From VRUE01 sp963704515 (lineage in GTDB: Bacteria; Actinomycetota; Thermoleophilia; Solirubrobacterales; 70-9), in NCBI GenBank assembly GCA_963704515.1, contig OY969913.1, forward strand, positions 2,604,001 to 2,668,000: a stretch of 64,000 bases of DNA. Reading direction: 5' to 3'. Every line of letters starts with the position of its first letter. Position 1 is the first letter of the stretch. Below, piece by piece: positions 54,165-63,778 of the stretch. A model generated the notes under the pieces. The model searched no databases. It was not told the origin of the DNA and saw nothing but the letters and a program-made list of their open reading frames with translations. The translations under genes were made by a program, and so were the position numbers.

Positions 54165-55010
54165 CTAGATCAGCGAGTCGTGTCCGTTGGTCTGGCCCTC
54201 GGGAGCGACGCCCATCTCGGCCCGCATGCGCACGCCGAACTCGGTCGTCGACTCCTCGGTGTAGCCGCCGCTGACCTCGTCGCGGACGACGCGTCCCTCG
54301 TAAAGCTCGATCACGCGGCGGCGCATGTTGTCGACCATCTCGCGGTCGTGGGTGACGACGAGCACCGTCGTGCCGGTCTTGTTGATCCGGTAGAGCAGCT
54401 GCATGACCCCGATCGAGGTGACCGGGTCGAGGTTGCCGCTCGGCTCGTCGGCGAGCAGCAGCGGTGGGTGGTTGACGAAGGCGCGGGCGATCGAGACGCG
54501 CTGCTGCTCGCCGCCGGAGAGCTGGTCGGGGTAGCTGTTGAGCTTGGTCGAGAGGCCGACGAGGCGCAGGATCTCCGGCACCTGGGCGCGGATCCGGCCG
54601 CGCGGCGCGCCGATCACCTGCAGCGCGTAGGCGACGTTGTCGTAGACCGTGCGGTCCGGCAGCAGCTTGAAGTCCTGGAAGACGGTGCCGATGTTGCGCC
54701 TCAGCTGCGGGATCTTCTTCTCCGACATCGTGCCGATGTCGCGGCCGGCGATGCGCACGGTGCCGTCGGTGACCGTCTCGTCGCGGATCAGGGTCTTGAT
54801 CAGGGTCGACTTGCCGCAGCCGGTGGGACCGACGAGGAAGACGAACTCGCCGCGGTCGACCGCCAGCGAGACGCGGTCGAGCGCCATGTGGCCGCCCGGG
54901 TAGACCTTGGTCACGTCGCGCAGGTCGATGATCGGCTTGCCGCCGGGACGGCGCCCGCGCGCCGCGCTCGGCTCCACGTCTTCCTTCTTTCGCCTTCTAG
55001 CTCTGGCCAT
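54165..55010 (-). CDS. ftsE: Cell-division ATP-binding protein FtsE
   Basis: A 281-residue ATPase. Walker A is LVGPTGCGKSTLIKTL, the Q-loop region NIGTVFQDFKLLPDRTVYDNVA is typical of FtsE, the signature is LSGGEQQRVSIARAF, Walker B is LLLADEPSGNLDP and the H-loop VVTHDREMVDNM. A 25-residue basic N-terminal extension and a C-terminal tail of about 35 residues are longer than in E. coli, as seen in other actinobacteria. It starts at the ATG at 55010 with GAAGGGAG upstream and heads the ftsEX-protease operon. The 116-nt gap before it should hold the promoter. Confidence 0.97.
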   Translation of the reverse strand: MARARRRKKEDVEPSAARGRRPGGKPIIDLRDVTKVYPGGHMALDRVSLAVDRGEFVFLVGPTGCGKSTLIKTLIRDETVTDGTVRIAGRDIGTMSEKKIPQLRRNIGTVFQDFKLLPDRTVYDNVAYALQVIGAPRGRIRAQVPEILRLVGLSTKLNSYPDQLSGGEQQRVSIARAFVNHPPLLLADEPSGNLDPVTSIGVMQLLYRINKTGTTVLVVTHDREMVDNMRRRVIELYEGRVVRDEVSGGYTEESTTEFGVRMRAEMGVAPEGQTNGHDSLI

Positions 55011-55126
55011 GCCGCGCTCCCTTCTCCGAATACAGGGTGACTCCTGCGCGCCCTCGGCCGCGCAACTCCCCGCCCAGAATCGCCCAGTGAGCGAAAGGCT
55101 AGCGAATTGTTAGCGACTCTTTATAT

Positions 55127-56935
55127 TTAGCCCCGCGCCCGGCAATTGCGTTCGAGGACCGTGGCGAGGCCCATCCCGCCCGCGAAGGAGAACTTCGTGC
55201 GGGCCAGGGGGAAGACGGCGGCCGGGAAGCCGGGCGGTGCCGGGCAGCCGGCGCTCAGGTAGCTGCGCCGGGCACCGCCATGCGTGAAAGTGCGATGCAG
55301 GTTCATCCGCAGGCCGGTCACGTATCCCCAGTTGCCGGTCGCCTGCGGCAGCGAGGCTTCCAGCACGTTGCCGTAGGTGCCGTGCGCGGGGCGGATCAGG
55401 AAGGGAAGCACGTAGGAGGTCGGCGCCGGCTGGGTCCCGTAGATGTGGGCGAGGATCGCCGGCTTGCCGTGCACGCGGCCGTTGAAGGCGAGCACCTTGC
55501 CCTGCGAGGGGAAGGGCGACTGCTCGGGCAGCTTGATGTTGGCGGCGAAGTGGCCTTCGCCGACCAGCGCCCGGCGGCAGGCCGAGAGCGCCCCGGCCGT
55601 GGTCGAGGGCTGGATCCGCTGCACGCGGCAGCTCGGCAGCCCGGCGGTGTTGAAGTGGCCGTTGCGGTTGATCTCGATCGCGATCCGGCGCAGCTGCGGC
55701 GGGGCGCCCTTGCCGGTGCTGACGATCCGCGTATCGAGCGCGATCCCGACCGGCGCCGAGCCGTGGCGCGGCAGGGTGCGCGGCGTCAGCCTGCCTTCGA
55801 CGCTGACCCGCACCGGGCCGCGCTGGACGGCGACCGAGGAGGAGGCCGATCGCCGGCGCGGCGCCGCGGCCGGGGGCGCCGCGGCGGACTGGGCAGCGGC
55901 GGAGATCTTCGATGCCGACGCGCCACCTGCGCCTTCCCCTTCCGGGGCCGGGCCCACCGGCGACGCGGCCGGAGTGTAAGGGCCGTACTTGAAGACGTTG
56001 GCGAGTTCGGAGTTGCCGTCGGTGACGAGGACGTCTCCGGTTTCCGGGTCGACGGCGATGCCGGACGGTTCGCCAAACACCGGGCCGGTCGGGCTGCCCG
56101 ATTTGAGTGGGCGCGGCAGCGTGCCGAGGAACGTCCCGTCGGCTTCGAACTCGTAGACGTTGGACAGCGGATGTTCGTAGTCGGGCTGAGCGTTGTCGAC
56201 GACCAGCAGGTGCCCGTTGGTCGGGTCGACCGCGGCCGCGGCATCGACGAGCGTGGTGAAGCCGGGAGAGTTCGGGACGATCGTCTTCACCGGCGTCGTC
56301 AGGCTGATCGAGGGTTCGTAGAGCTTGACCGCGTTGTCGCGGGCGTCCGGCACGTATACCTTGCCTTCGAAGACCGCCAGGCCGTAGCCGTCTTCGAGCG
56401 AGCCTTCGCCGATTTTCGCCACCGGTTCGTCACCGGGTTCGACCGGCGCTTCGTACTCGGCGACGTAGGTGCGGTCGTCGACGTAGAGATCGCCGGTCGC
56501 CTGGTCGACCGCGACTCCGGTCGTTTTCCCTTCGTCGAGCGTCGCGAAACTCGGCCTCAGCCGCACGGCGCGCTCATGGAATTCGTTGCCGTAGAGCGTG
56601 CCCGAGGCGTCGAAGGCGAGGCCGCAAACGGAGTCGGGAGGGTCGAGTTCGAAGGCCGAGCCCCCGAGCACGGTCTGGGATTGGTAGCTCCCACCGAGGC
56701 TGAACTGGTCGATCACCCGGTGGTAGTAGTCGGAGACGTAAAGGCTGCCGGTTCGCACGGCAAGGCCGCAGGCGCCTTCGACCTCGCCTTCGGGCGGCGG
56801 GTTCCCTTCCCTGTTGCCGCTGACCGTCAGCAGCTTCTGGCTGAGCAGCGCTCGTTCGGCATGAGCCGAAGGCGCGGTCCCCAGCGGCAGGAGCAGAGCG
56901 CAAGCCAGCAGTGCCATCGTGGTCCTCACACTCAT
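55127..56935 (-). CDS. Large secreted NHL-like propeller protein (third gene of secreted operon)
   Basis: About 602 residues. A signal peptide (TMALLACALLLPLGTAPSAHA) is followed by repeats like those of NHL propellers, e.g. VCGLAFDASGTLYGNEFHER, TTGVAVDQATGDLYVDDRT, SGIAVDPETGDVLVTDG. A low-complexity Pro/Ala/Ser linker and a C-terminal domain (from about VSVEGRLTPRTLPRHG) follow, the latter resembling the repeated domain of the upstream gene. The ATG at 56935 overlaps the upstream gene's stop (ATGA). The extended frame to 58294 is out of register with that gene and not real. Function unknown; surface display or matrix formation is possible. Confidence 0.75.
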   Translation of the reverse strand: MSVRTTMALLACALLLPLGTAPSAHAERALLSQKLLTVSGNREGNPPPEGEVEGACGLAVRTGSLYVSDYYHRVIDQFSLGGSYQSQTVLGGSAFELDPPDSVCGLAFDASGTLYGNEFHERAVRLRPSFATLDEGKTTGVAVDQATGDLYVDDRTYVAEYEAPVEPGDEPVAKIGEGSLEDGYGLAVFEGKVYVPDARDNAVKLYEPSISLTTPVKTIVPNSPGFTTLVDAAAAVDPTNGHLLVVDNAQPDYEHPLSNVYEFEADGTFLGTLPRPLKSGSPTGPVFGEPSGIAVDPETGDVLVTDGNSELANVFKYGPYTPAASPVGPAPEGEGAGGASASKISAAAQSAAAPPAAAPRRRSASSSVAVQRGPVRVSVEGRLTPRTLPRHGSAPVGIALDTRIVSTGKGAPPQLRRIAIEINRNGHFNTAGLPSCRVQRIQPSTTAGALSACRRALVGEGHFAANIKLPEQSPFPSQGKVLAFNGRVHGKPAILAHIYGTQPAPTSYVLPFLIRPAHGTYGNVLEASLPQATGNWGYVTGLRMNLHRTFTHGGARRSYLSAGCPAPPGFPAAVFPLARTKFSFAGGMGLATVLERNCRARG

Positions 56936-59760
56936 TTTCGTGCTCCCCTTTTGGTCTTGCACTTCGCCTTCACCACCGGGTGGTAGATCCGCCCCAGATT
57001 GGCGTGCCCTAAGAACCTCGCCTTCGCGAGTTGGCGTTTGGCGCAGAGGTTTTCGGCGTTGACGATCAGCCCGCGGCGACCGGACTTCATGCTGAGCACG
57101 AACCTGGTCACCGGCGCGTCGGGGATCGAGGCGAAGGTGCCGCGCAGGCGGCCCTTGCGGGCGTCGATGCGGCCCGCCAGATCGACCTCGATCCCCTGCC
57201 CGTGGAGAGCGAAGACGAGGTCGGGCAGGGTGTTGCTGGAGGAGCGCAGGTAGGCCGGGCCTTCCATCGGCGCTTCGAGCAGCGGCGTGAAGACCCGCAC
57301 GTGGCCGTAGACCGAGCCGGGCGGGCAGTTGTGCGCGGCGAACTGGGTGTGGCTGCAGATCGTCCGGATGTGGCTCTGGTCGAGGAAGAGCGAGTCGGGC
57401 AGGGCGACCTGCGCGAAGCCGATGTTGGCGTTGCCCGGGCGCGGCCGGACGGCAACGCGCAGCGATGGGTGCGCGCCGCGCCGCGTGCCGCCGCGCAGAC
57501 GCATCGAGATCCGCGGCTTGAAGCCGAGCGAGGAGCAGTCGAAGGCCTGGAAGGGCGCCGTGGCGACCGCCAGGGTGTCGTCGGATGGGTCGCCGAAGCG
57601 CTGCCCGGCACCGTTCATCGCCGAGGCGACGCTGAATTTTTCGCAGCTGGTCGGGTTGACGGTGACGTTGGGGCGGTCGATGTAGGCGCGCACGTCGCGC
57701 AGGTGGATCGGGATGCCGTCGACGATGTGGGGGATCGGATCGGTGCCGGTCGCGTCGATCGAGACCTGCGCGGTCGTCGGGTCGACCCGGATCGCCGAGC
57801 GCACGATCACCGTGCCGAGGTCGAACGGTCCGACCAACGCCGAGTCGATCGCCACCACCGAGAAGGAGGAGCCGCGGTAGGGGCCGGCCAGGTAGAGGTT
57901 GCCCGGCGCGTAGGCGAGCACCGAGCCGACGCCGTAGCCGGAGTAGGTGTGGCCGATCAGGCTCGCGGACGGACAGGACGGGTTGTCGCGCTCGGCGACG
58001 CCGCTGCGCGTGCGGGCCGCGTCGATCGCCGCGTCGGAGCAGTAGGGGATGCCGGCGATCTTGCCCAGCAGGCCGGGCGGGAAGGAGGCCGAGTAGGAGA
58101 CGATCTCCTGTTCGGTCACCTGCCGGCTGAGGTGCAGGTAGAAGGGCGTGTAGGCGCCGGCGCGCGAGTTGAGCATGCCGCCTTTGGCCTGCGGCGCGAA
58201 CGGCGCCAGTCCGCTCGGGCAAGGGCCGCCGCCGACGCCGGCGTCGATCTGGTCCGGCAGCGAGAAGGTCCTGACCAGGCCGGGGTCGCGCCACGGCGTC
58301 AGGTTCGCCTGCGTTGCGATCGGGCCGCAGCCGGCCGGCGTCGCCAGCGGGCTGCGCTGGCCTTCGCGGAAGCTGATTTCGAGATCGGAGTAGGGCAGCT
58401 GCGGCAGCCGGTCGAAGATCGCCGTGATCCGGCCGGTGACCGGGTCGGGCACCAGCTCGCCGGGGACCTTGACCAGGAAGCCGCGTTCGATCGTCTTCGC
58501 CACCAAATAGACGGCGATCAGGCTGCCGAACGGGTTTTCGTGGGGCGCGGCGAGGAAGATCGCCCCTTCGAAGGAGCCCGAGACGACCGGGCTGACCACC
58601 TGGAAGTCGCCGATCTTCGATTCCCCCGGGCAGCCTAAGCCGAGCGCCGAAGTTGGCGTCTCAGCCGCGAACTGCGCTTCGGTGCACACCCCGAGGCCGT
58701 CGCCAACCGAGGGGTTGATCGTCACCCCTTCGGGCAGGCTGACCACCGCCTTGCGCACCGGCGAGGGAGCGCGCAGCTGCGGCTTGCTGACGCCGCTCGC
58801 GTCGACCTGGATGTGGAAGGCGTAGCCCGAGGGCGACGACGCTCGCTTGCTGACGAGCTGCGCGACGGCTTTTGGTTCGAATTCGAGCGATTCGCAGTCC
58901 TTCAGCGTTTCGCCACCGCTGGTGCGCACCGCTTCACTGCCTTGCCAGGAGGTGGCCCGCGCGGTGAAGGTCATCGGCTCGTCGCAGGCGGTCGGCATGG
59001 TCAGGTAGGCGCGCGGTTCGCTTTCGGGCAGCGAGGGCCGACCGACCGAGCATTTGGCCCAGCCGAATGCGGGTTCGAGCTCGTTGAGGCATTCGCCGCG
59101 CTGGGCGTTGTGCATCACCGACCAGGGGGTGCCCCAGATCGTCAGGGTGAGGCTGGTGATACTCGCCAGCTGCGGAACATTGGTCGTCTTCAGGGTGATC
59201 CCGTATTCGCCTTCGCCCTGGCGAATCGAGGGGATGAAGACGATCGGGGCTCCGTAGGGGTTGAAGCCGATCTCCGAAGGCGCGCCAGGCGGCGGCTGCA
59301 GGTTGAAGACGCCGAAGGTGCGGGTCTCGCCACCGCCGTAGGAGGACGTCACCGTGGCGATCCCAATCTGGCTCTTCTGCTGGCAGCTCTCGCCGGAGAG
59401 GCTATTTTCCCATTGCGTTTCGCCGCGTGGAGTCTGGAAGTCGGCCTGGCTGCAGTAGCCCGCGTTGTGGAGCGCGGTCGGGTTTTCGATCAGGCCGGGT
59501 GGCAGTTCGAGGCTGAGGTCGCGCAGATCGCCTTCGGCGAACGACGTGCCTTCTTCTTTGTCGAAGTTGAATTCGGCGGTAACCGCGACCGGGTGCGAGC
59601 CCGCTTCGGTGGCGACCACGTTTTCGCCCTGGCCGTAGGCGGCGGCTTTGAAGCCTTCGGCCCCGGGGCGGAATCCGAAGGCGGCAGCGCTCGACGGCAG
59701 GCAGAACGCCACGGCCCACAGGGCGCCAAGCGCCACGAGCGCAACCCGACCCCGGCTCAT
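56932..59760 (-). CDS. Very large secreted protein of unknown function (second gene of secreted operon)
   Basis: A 942-residue exoprotein. It has a signal peptide (ALVALGALWAVAFCLPSSAAA) and no transmembrane anchor at the end. The body is beta-rich with scattered Cys pairs such as GYCSQADF, ECLNELEPAFGWAKC, CTEAQF...LGCPGESKIG and CPPGSVYGHVRVFTPLLEAP. The motif C-P-x-S/G-S-x-I/V-G-x repeats at intervals, suggesting three or four related domains. I do not recognise the family. It overlaps both neighbours by ATGA, so the three secreted proteins are made together and may form one surface assembly. Glu is mostly GAA, in keeping with the other exported proteins. Confidence 0.75.
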   Translation of the reverse strand: MSRGRVALVALGALWAVAFCLPSSAAAFGFRPGAEGFKAAAYGQGENVVATEAGSHPVAVTAEFNFDKEEGTSFAEGDLRDLSLELPPGLIENPTALHNAGYCSQADFQTPRGETQWENSLSGESCQQKSQIGIATVTSSYGGGETRTFGVFNLQPPPGAPSEIGFNPYGAPIVFIPSIRQGEGEYGITLKTTNVPQLASITSLTLTIWGTPWSVMHNAQRGECLNELEPAFGWAKCSVGRPSLPESEPRAYLTMPTACDEPMTFTARATSWQGSEAVRTSGGETLKDCESLEFEPKAVAQLVSKRASSPSGYAFHIQVDASGVSKPQLRAPSPVRKAVVSLPEGVTINPSVGDGLGVCTEAQFAAETPTSALGLGCPGESKIGDFQVVSPVVSGSFEGAIFLAAPHENPFGSLIAVYLVAKTIERGFLVKVPGELVPDPVTGRITAIFDRLPQLPYSDLEISFREGQRSPLATPAGCGPIATQANLTPWRDPGLVRTFSLPDQIDAGVGGGPCPSGLAPFAPQAKGGMLNSRAGAYTPFYLHLSRQVTEQEIVSYSASFPPGLLGKIAGIPYCSDAAIDAARTRSGVAERDNPSCPSASLIGHTYSGYGVGSVLAYAPGNLYLAGPYRGSSFSVVAIDSALVGPFDLGTVIVRSAIRVDPTTAQVSIDATGTDPIPHIVDGIPIHLRDVRAYIDRPNVTVNPTSCEKFSVASAMNGAGQRFGDPSDDTLAVATAPFQAFDCSSLGFKPRISMRLRGGTRRGAHPSLRVAVRPRPGNANIGFAQVALPDSLFLDQSHIRTICSHTQFAAHNCPPGSVYGHVRVFTPLLEAPMEGPAYLRSSSNTLPDLVFALHGQGIEVDLAGRIDARKGRLRGTFASIPDAPVTRFVLSMKSGRRGLIVNAENLCAKRQLAKARFLGHANLGRIYHPVVKAKCKTKRGARK

Positions 59761-61868
59761 CGCCTGCCCCCCGCCCGCTTCGCCCGGCGGCGACGGTGGT
59801 GGTGATGACGATGACGGCGATGACGGTGCCTCTTGCCCTTCCTGTGCTTGGCCTTTTCCTTGATGTCGTGGCCCGGCGGGTTGCCGGAGTTGGGCACCAG
59901 CGTGCCTGGAGTCGGGTCTTCCGGTTCGCCGAGCAGCGGCTGGCAGGCGTCGCCGACGCAGATCCGCGGCTCTTCGGCTTCCGGCAGGCCGCCGCCGACC
60001 CGCGCGTCGTAAATGTCGATCGATCCGGGATCGGATTTGACCAGCGAGGCTTCGGTGACGAGATAGACGTCGTCGCCGTTCGCGGAAGCGTCGACGAACC
60101 TGGCGCCGCTCGGATCGCGCACCTTCGAGAGCGGGCTGACGCAACCCGGCGAACGGGTGCAGCCACCTTCTCCGGAGGCCTTCCACTCGTAGACGTCGGG
60201 CTGGTTGTAGTCGTCGACCGGCGAGATCCGGTCGGACGAATCGAAGAACACGCGGTTGCCGTTGGCGAAGAGCGCGCGCGGCTTGTACGCCCGCGTGCTG
60301 CCGTTCCTCGGAGCGCCCGGGATCGTCGAAGGCCCGACCGGGCGCTCGTTGGTCGGGTTGCAGGAGACGCAAGTCGGGCCGGCATCTCCAGGGCGGTAGA
60401 GATAGACCTCGGAGTCCGGTTCCTTGGTATTGGCGTCGAGGTTGTCGTAGCCGGTCAGCGAAGCCTCGGAGAGAAAGACGAGGGTGCCGCTGGAGCTGAC
60501 CCGCGCCGTGCCGGTGGCCGGCGGGAAATCGCTTTCCTGGGCGGCGTCGGCGCCCGCCGCGACCATGGTCGTCGTCCCGCCGTCCCAGAGCTGGAGGCCG
60601 GCGGCGTCCTGGAAGTAAACGCGGGAAGCGTCGGGCGTGACACCGAGCACCCCCGAGACGCCAGTGGCGATCGGCCCGCCCACGCCGGCACCGAGTTCGA
60701 AGCGGTAGAGCGAACCGCTCACGGTGAAGAAGGCGATGGAGCCTTCGGTCGAGGCAGCCTGGAACTCCCCTCCCCCGCCCAGCGATTCGTCGACCTGCAC
60801 GATCGTCCCGCCGTTCCACAGGTAGAGGTTGCCGCCGGCTTTGAAGTAGACCCTCGTCCCGCCTTCGGAGATCGCGCCGATCGGCGCCGCGAGCACGGCT
60901 CCCGCCGGCACTCCGCCCAACGGCGCGAGCGCCCCACCGTTCCACTCGTGGAGCCCGTCATCGGCCTGGAAGACGACGTGTTGCAGATTGGGGGTGGCGC
61001 CCGCGAAGGCCAGGCCGGCAGACGTGGGCAGCAGTTCCTGCCAGGACCCACCCTGCCACAGCGAGTAGCTGGGCGGGCAGGTTTCCTCGGCGGCGCAGCG
61101 GGTGCCGTCGAGGGTCAGGCCACGCGAGAGTTCGCCGGAGAAGACCTTGTAGGGGGCGCCGTCGGGTTCGCCGCCGAAGCCGCCGGATTCGAGTGGCGCG
61201 GAGACGTTTTCGGTCGTCCAGCCCGATCCGGTGCGGCGCGATGTGTACTGGCTCACGGGGGGGATCCCGGCGGTTTCGCCGAAGGAGGCAGCCGAGCCGT
61301 AGGTGACCGCGCCACCGCCGCCGGCCGCCTGGAAGTCACCGCCTCCGAAGAGGCCTTCGGGCACGCCGATCGCGCCGCCGTTCTTGTCGACCGGCGAGAC
61401 CATCTCCCAGCCGCGCCCGTCGGGCAGCGCGAAGCTGGGTGCCGCCACCGTCGTTGTAAGCGTGTGTTCGGGACCGGGCGGCGGCGATCCTTCGGCGCTT
61501 TTGACCACCGGCCGGTAGCGGTAGGTGGTCAGGGACTCAAGGCCGGTTGCTTCCTTGAAGACTTCCTGGGCCGTAGCGCTGCCGAGAATCAGTCCTTCGG
61601 TCGTGGTCGCCGCGCCGAAGAAGCCGTCGCGCGGCGGGACGGCGGCGAGGTTCGCTTCATATGCCGCCTGGCTGATGTATTCGAAGCGGTAGCCAGTCGC
61701 GGAGCCGTTGGCAGTGATCTGGGCCCGCAGGCTCGCCGAGCCTTCGCCCACCCTCGTCGCCCACGAGGCTTCGACCACGGGTGGTCCCGCCGCCCCAGCC
61801 GGCGACGCCGCAATCAGGCCGACGCAGCCTAGGACTGCGACGACCGTGGTCACCCTGCGTATAACCAC
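59757..61868 (-). CDS. Large secreted TolB-like propeller protein (first gene of secreted operon)
   Basis: A 703-residue exoprotein. The signal peptide (VVAVLGCVGLIAASPAGA) is followed by a fibronectin-like segment with SASLRAQITANGSATGYRFEY and TYRYRPVVKSAEG. Many TolB/WD-like blades then recur, e.g. RVYFKAGGNLYLWNGGTI, SRVYFQDAAGLQLWDGGTT and NRVFFDSSDRISPVDDYNQP. The C-terminus is a long His/Arg/Lys tract (HRKGKRHRHRRHRHHHH) that may bind metal or polyanion. It starts at a GTG at 61868 (another GTG at 61853 is possible). It heads a three-gene operon with the genes at 56932 and 55127. Confidence 0.78.
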   Translation of the reverse strand: MVIRRVTTVVAVLGCVGLIAASPAGAAGPPVVEASWATRVGEGSASLRAQITANGSATGYRFEYISQAAYEANLAAVPPRDGFFGAATTTEGLILGSATAQEVFKEATGLESLTTYRYRPVVKSAEGSPPPGPEHTLTTTVAAPSFALPDGRGWEMVSPVDKNGGAIGVPEGLFGGGDFQAAGGGGAVTYGSAASFGETAGIPPVSQYTSRRTGSGWTTENVSAPLESGGFGGEPDGAPYKVFSGELSRGLTLDGTRCAAEETCPPSYSLWQGGSWQELLPTSAGLAFAGATPNLQHVVFQADDGLHEWNGGALAPLGGVPAGAVLAAPIGAISEGGTRVYFKAGGNLYLWNGGTIVQVDESLGGGGEFQAASTEGSIAFFTVSGSLYRFELGAGVGGPIATGVSGVLGVTPDASRVYFQDAAGLQLWDGGTTTMVAAGADAAQESDFPPATGTARVSSSGTLVFLSEASLTGYDNLDANTKEPDSEVYLYRPGDAGPTCVSCNPTNERPVGPSTIPGAPRNGSTRAYKPRALFANGNRVFFDSSDRISPVDDYNQPDVYEWKASGEGGCTRSPGCVSPLSKVRDPSGARFVDASANGDDVYLVTEASLVKSDPGSIDIYDARVGGGLPEAEEPRICVGDACQPLLGEPEDPTPGTLVPNSGNPPGHDIKEKAKHRKGKRHRHRRHRHHHHRRRRAKRAGGRR

Positions 61869-61921
61869 CCCGCACAGTTCTACGGTACGGACGCGGTTTT
61901 TTCAAGGGACCGGCGCGAAGT

Positions 61922-63766
61922 TCAGGCGCCGACCGGCTCTGCAACCCGCTCGGCGGCGGCGACCACGTGCGCCGCGTCGATCCCGGCGGCGGCGAGCAGC
62001 GCCTCCGGCGGGCCACTGCCGGGACGCTCGGTGACCGCCAGGCGCTCGAGGTGGGCGACGACGCCGGCCTCGGCGAGGACCGCGGCGACCACGTCGCCGA
62101 TCCCGCCCTCGGCCCAGTGGTCCTCGACCGTGACGATCGCCCCGGTCTCGCGCGCGGCGGCGATCACCGCCCCGGCGTCGACCGGCTTGACCGAGTAGAG
62201 GTCGATGACCCGCGCAGAAACGCCCTTGTCGGCCAGCGCGTCGGCGGCCTTGAGGCATTCGTGCAGGGTGATCCCGGCGCCGATCAACGTCACCTCGTCG
62301 GCCGAGTCGGAGCGCAGCGTGCGGCTGCCGCCGATGCGGAACTCCTCGCCGGGCCCGTAGAGGACCGGCGTCTTTTCCCGCGTCGCGCGCAGGTAGCTGA
62401 CCCCACGGTGCTGGCGCATCGCGTCAAGCAGGGCGACCGTCTGGTTGGCGTCGCTCGGGTAGAGGACGACGCTGCCGAGCACGGCGCGCAGCGAGGCGAT
62501 GTCCTCGAGCGCCATCTGCGAAGGGCCGTCGGCGCCGATCGAGACGCCGACGTGCGAGCCGCAGAGCTTCAGGTCGGCGTCGGAGATCGCCCCCATGCGG
62601 ACGAAGTCATAAGCGCGGCTGAGGAAGGCGCCGAAGGAGGAGGCGAAGGGCTTCCAGCCGCGCGTCTGCATGCCGATCGCCGAAGCGACCATCTGCTGCT
62701 CGGCGATGTACATCTCAAAGAAGCGGTCCGGGTGCTTGGCGGCGAAGCGCTCGGCGTAGGTTGAGTTGCCGACCTCGCCATCGAGCGCGACCACCCGCTC
62801 GTCGATCGAGCCGAGCCAGGCGAGCGCGTCGCCGTAGGCGCCGCGGCTGGCGACCTTCTCGCCGATCTCATAGCTGGGGCGCTCGACCTCGGCCCGGGCG
62901 ATCTCGTACGGCTTCGGCTCGGGCGGCGCCTGCACCGCGACGCTCACCTCGCGCATCCCGCCCAGCTCCTCGATCGCCGCCTCCGCGTCGGGCAGCGGCT
63001 TGCCGTGCTGGTTCTCCTTGTCCTCGACCGCGGCGACGCCGGAACCCTTCTTGGTGCGGGCGAAGATCACCGCCGGGCGGTCCGCCTCGAGCGCCGCGGC
63101 GTAGGCCGCGTCGATCGCCTCGAGGTCGTGGCCGTCGATCTCCTGCACGTGCCACTCGCAGGCCGCGGCGCGCGCCGCCAGTTTCGAGGTGTCCCATTCG
63201 TGCATCGTCGGCCCGCGCTGGCCGAGCCGGTTGACGTCGACGATCGCGATCAGGTTGCGCAGCCCGGCGAAGCCGGCGTGCTCGAAGGCCTCCCACATCG
63301 AGCCCTCGGCCAGCTCGGAATCCCCGCAGAGGACCCAGGTGCGGAAGTCCGCCTGTTCCAGACGGGCTCCGGCGGTGGCGATGCCGACCGCGATCGGCAG
63401 GCCCTGGCCGAGCGAGCCGGTGGCGACGTCGACCCAGGGGATTTCGGGAGTCGGGTGGCCCTGCAGCCGCGAGCCGAACTCCCGAAAGGTGAGCAGCTCG
63501 GCGTCGTCAATCGCCCCGGCGGCCTTGTAGAGCGCGTAGAGCAGCGGCGAGGCGTGGCCCTTGGAGAAGACCAGGTGGTCATTGGCCTTGTTCTCCGGAG
63601 CGGCGAAGTCGTAGCGCAGGTACTTGCTGAAGAGGACCGCCATCAGGTCGGCCGCTGACATCCCCGAGGTGGGGTGGCCCGACCCGGCGGCGTCGGCCGC
63701 GCGGACCGCGTCGACGCGCAGCTGCTGTGCGAGCTCCCTCACAGGCCGGACTTTATCTGTCGTCAC
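61922..63766 (-). CDS. tkt: Transketolase
   Basis: A 614-residue TPP enzyme of the pentose-phosphate and related sugar pathways. SGHPTSGMSAADLMAVLF is near the start, the TPP/Mg motif is LCGDSELAEGSMWEAFEHAGF through NLIAIVDVN, and YIAEQQMVASAIGM is in the second half. GSHVGVSIGADGPSQMALEDIA and ATREKTPVLY belong to the pyrimidine and C-terminal domains. Length is slightly below the usual 650-690 but all three domains are present. It starts at the ATG at 63766, 12 nt after the nadA stop on the same strand. Confidence 0.93.
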   Translation of the reverse strand: MTTDKVRPVRELAQQLRVDAVRAADAAGSGHPTSGMSAADLMAVLFSKYLRYDFAAPENKANDHLVFSKGHASPLLYALYKAAGAIDDAELLTFREFGSRLQGHPTPEIPWVDVATGSLGQGLPIAVGIATAGARLEQADFRTWVLCGDSELAEGSMWEAFEHAGFAGLRNLIAIVDVNRLGQRGPTMHEWDTSKLAARAAACEWHVQEIDGHDLEAIDAAYAAALEADRPAVIFARTKKGSGVAAVEDKENQHGKPLPDAEAAIEELGGMREVSVAVQAPPEPKPYEIARAEVERPSYEIGEKVASRGAYGDALAWLGSIDERVVALDGEVGNSTYAERFAAKHPDRFFEMYIAEQQMVASAIGMQTRGWKPFASSFGAFLSRAYDFVRMGAISDADLKLCGSHVGVSIGADGPSQMALEDIASLRAVLGSVVLYPSDANQTVALLDAMRQHRGVSYLRATREKTPVLYGPGEEFRIGGSRTLRSDSADEVTLIGAGITLHECLKAADALADKGVSARVIDLYSVKPVDAGAVIAAARETGAIVTVEDHWAEGGIGDVVAAVLAEAGVVAHLERLAVTERPGSGPPEALLAAAGIDAAHVVAAAERVAEPVGA

Positions 63767-63778
63767 CGAATCTCGGCG

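Noticed and set aside
56932..60945. A single very long minus-strand frame of over 1300 codons spanning two secreted genes
   Set aside because: The part above 59760 is the antisense-like Arg-rich register of the TolB-like gene; the real gene starts at the ATG at 59760 with a signal peptide.
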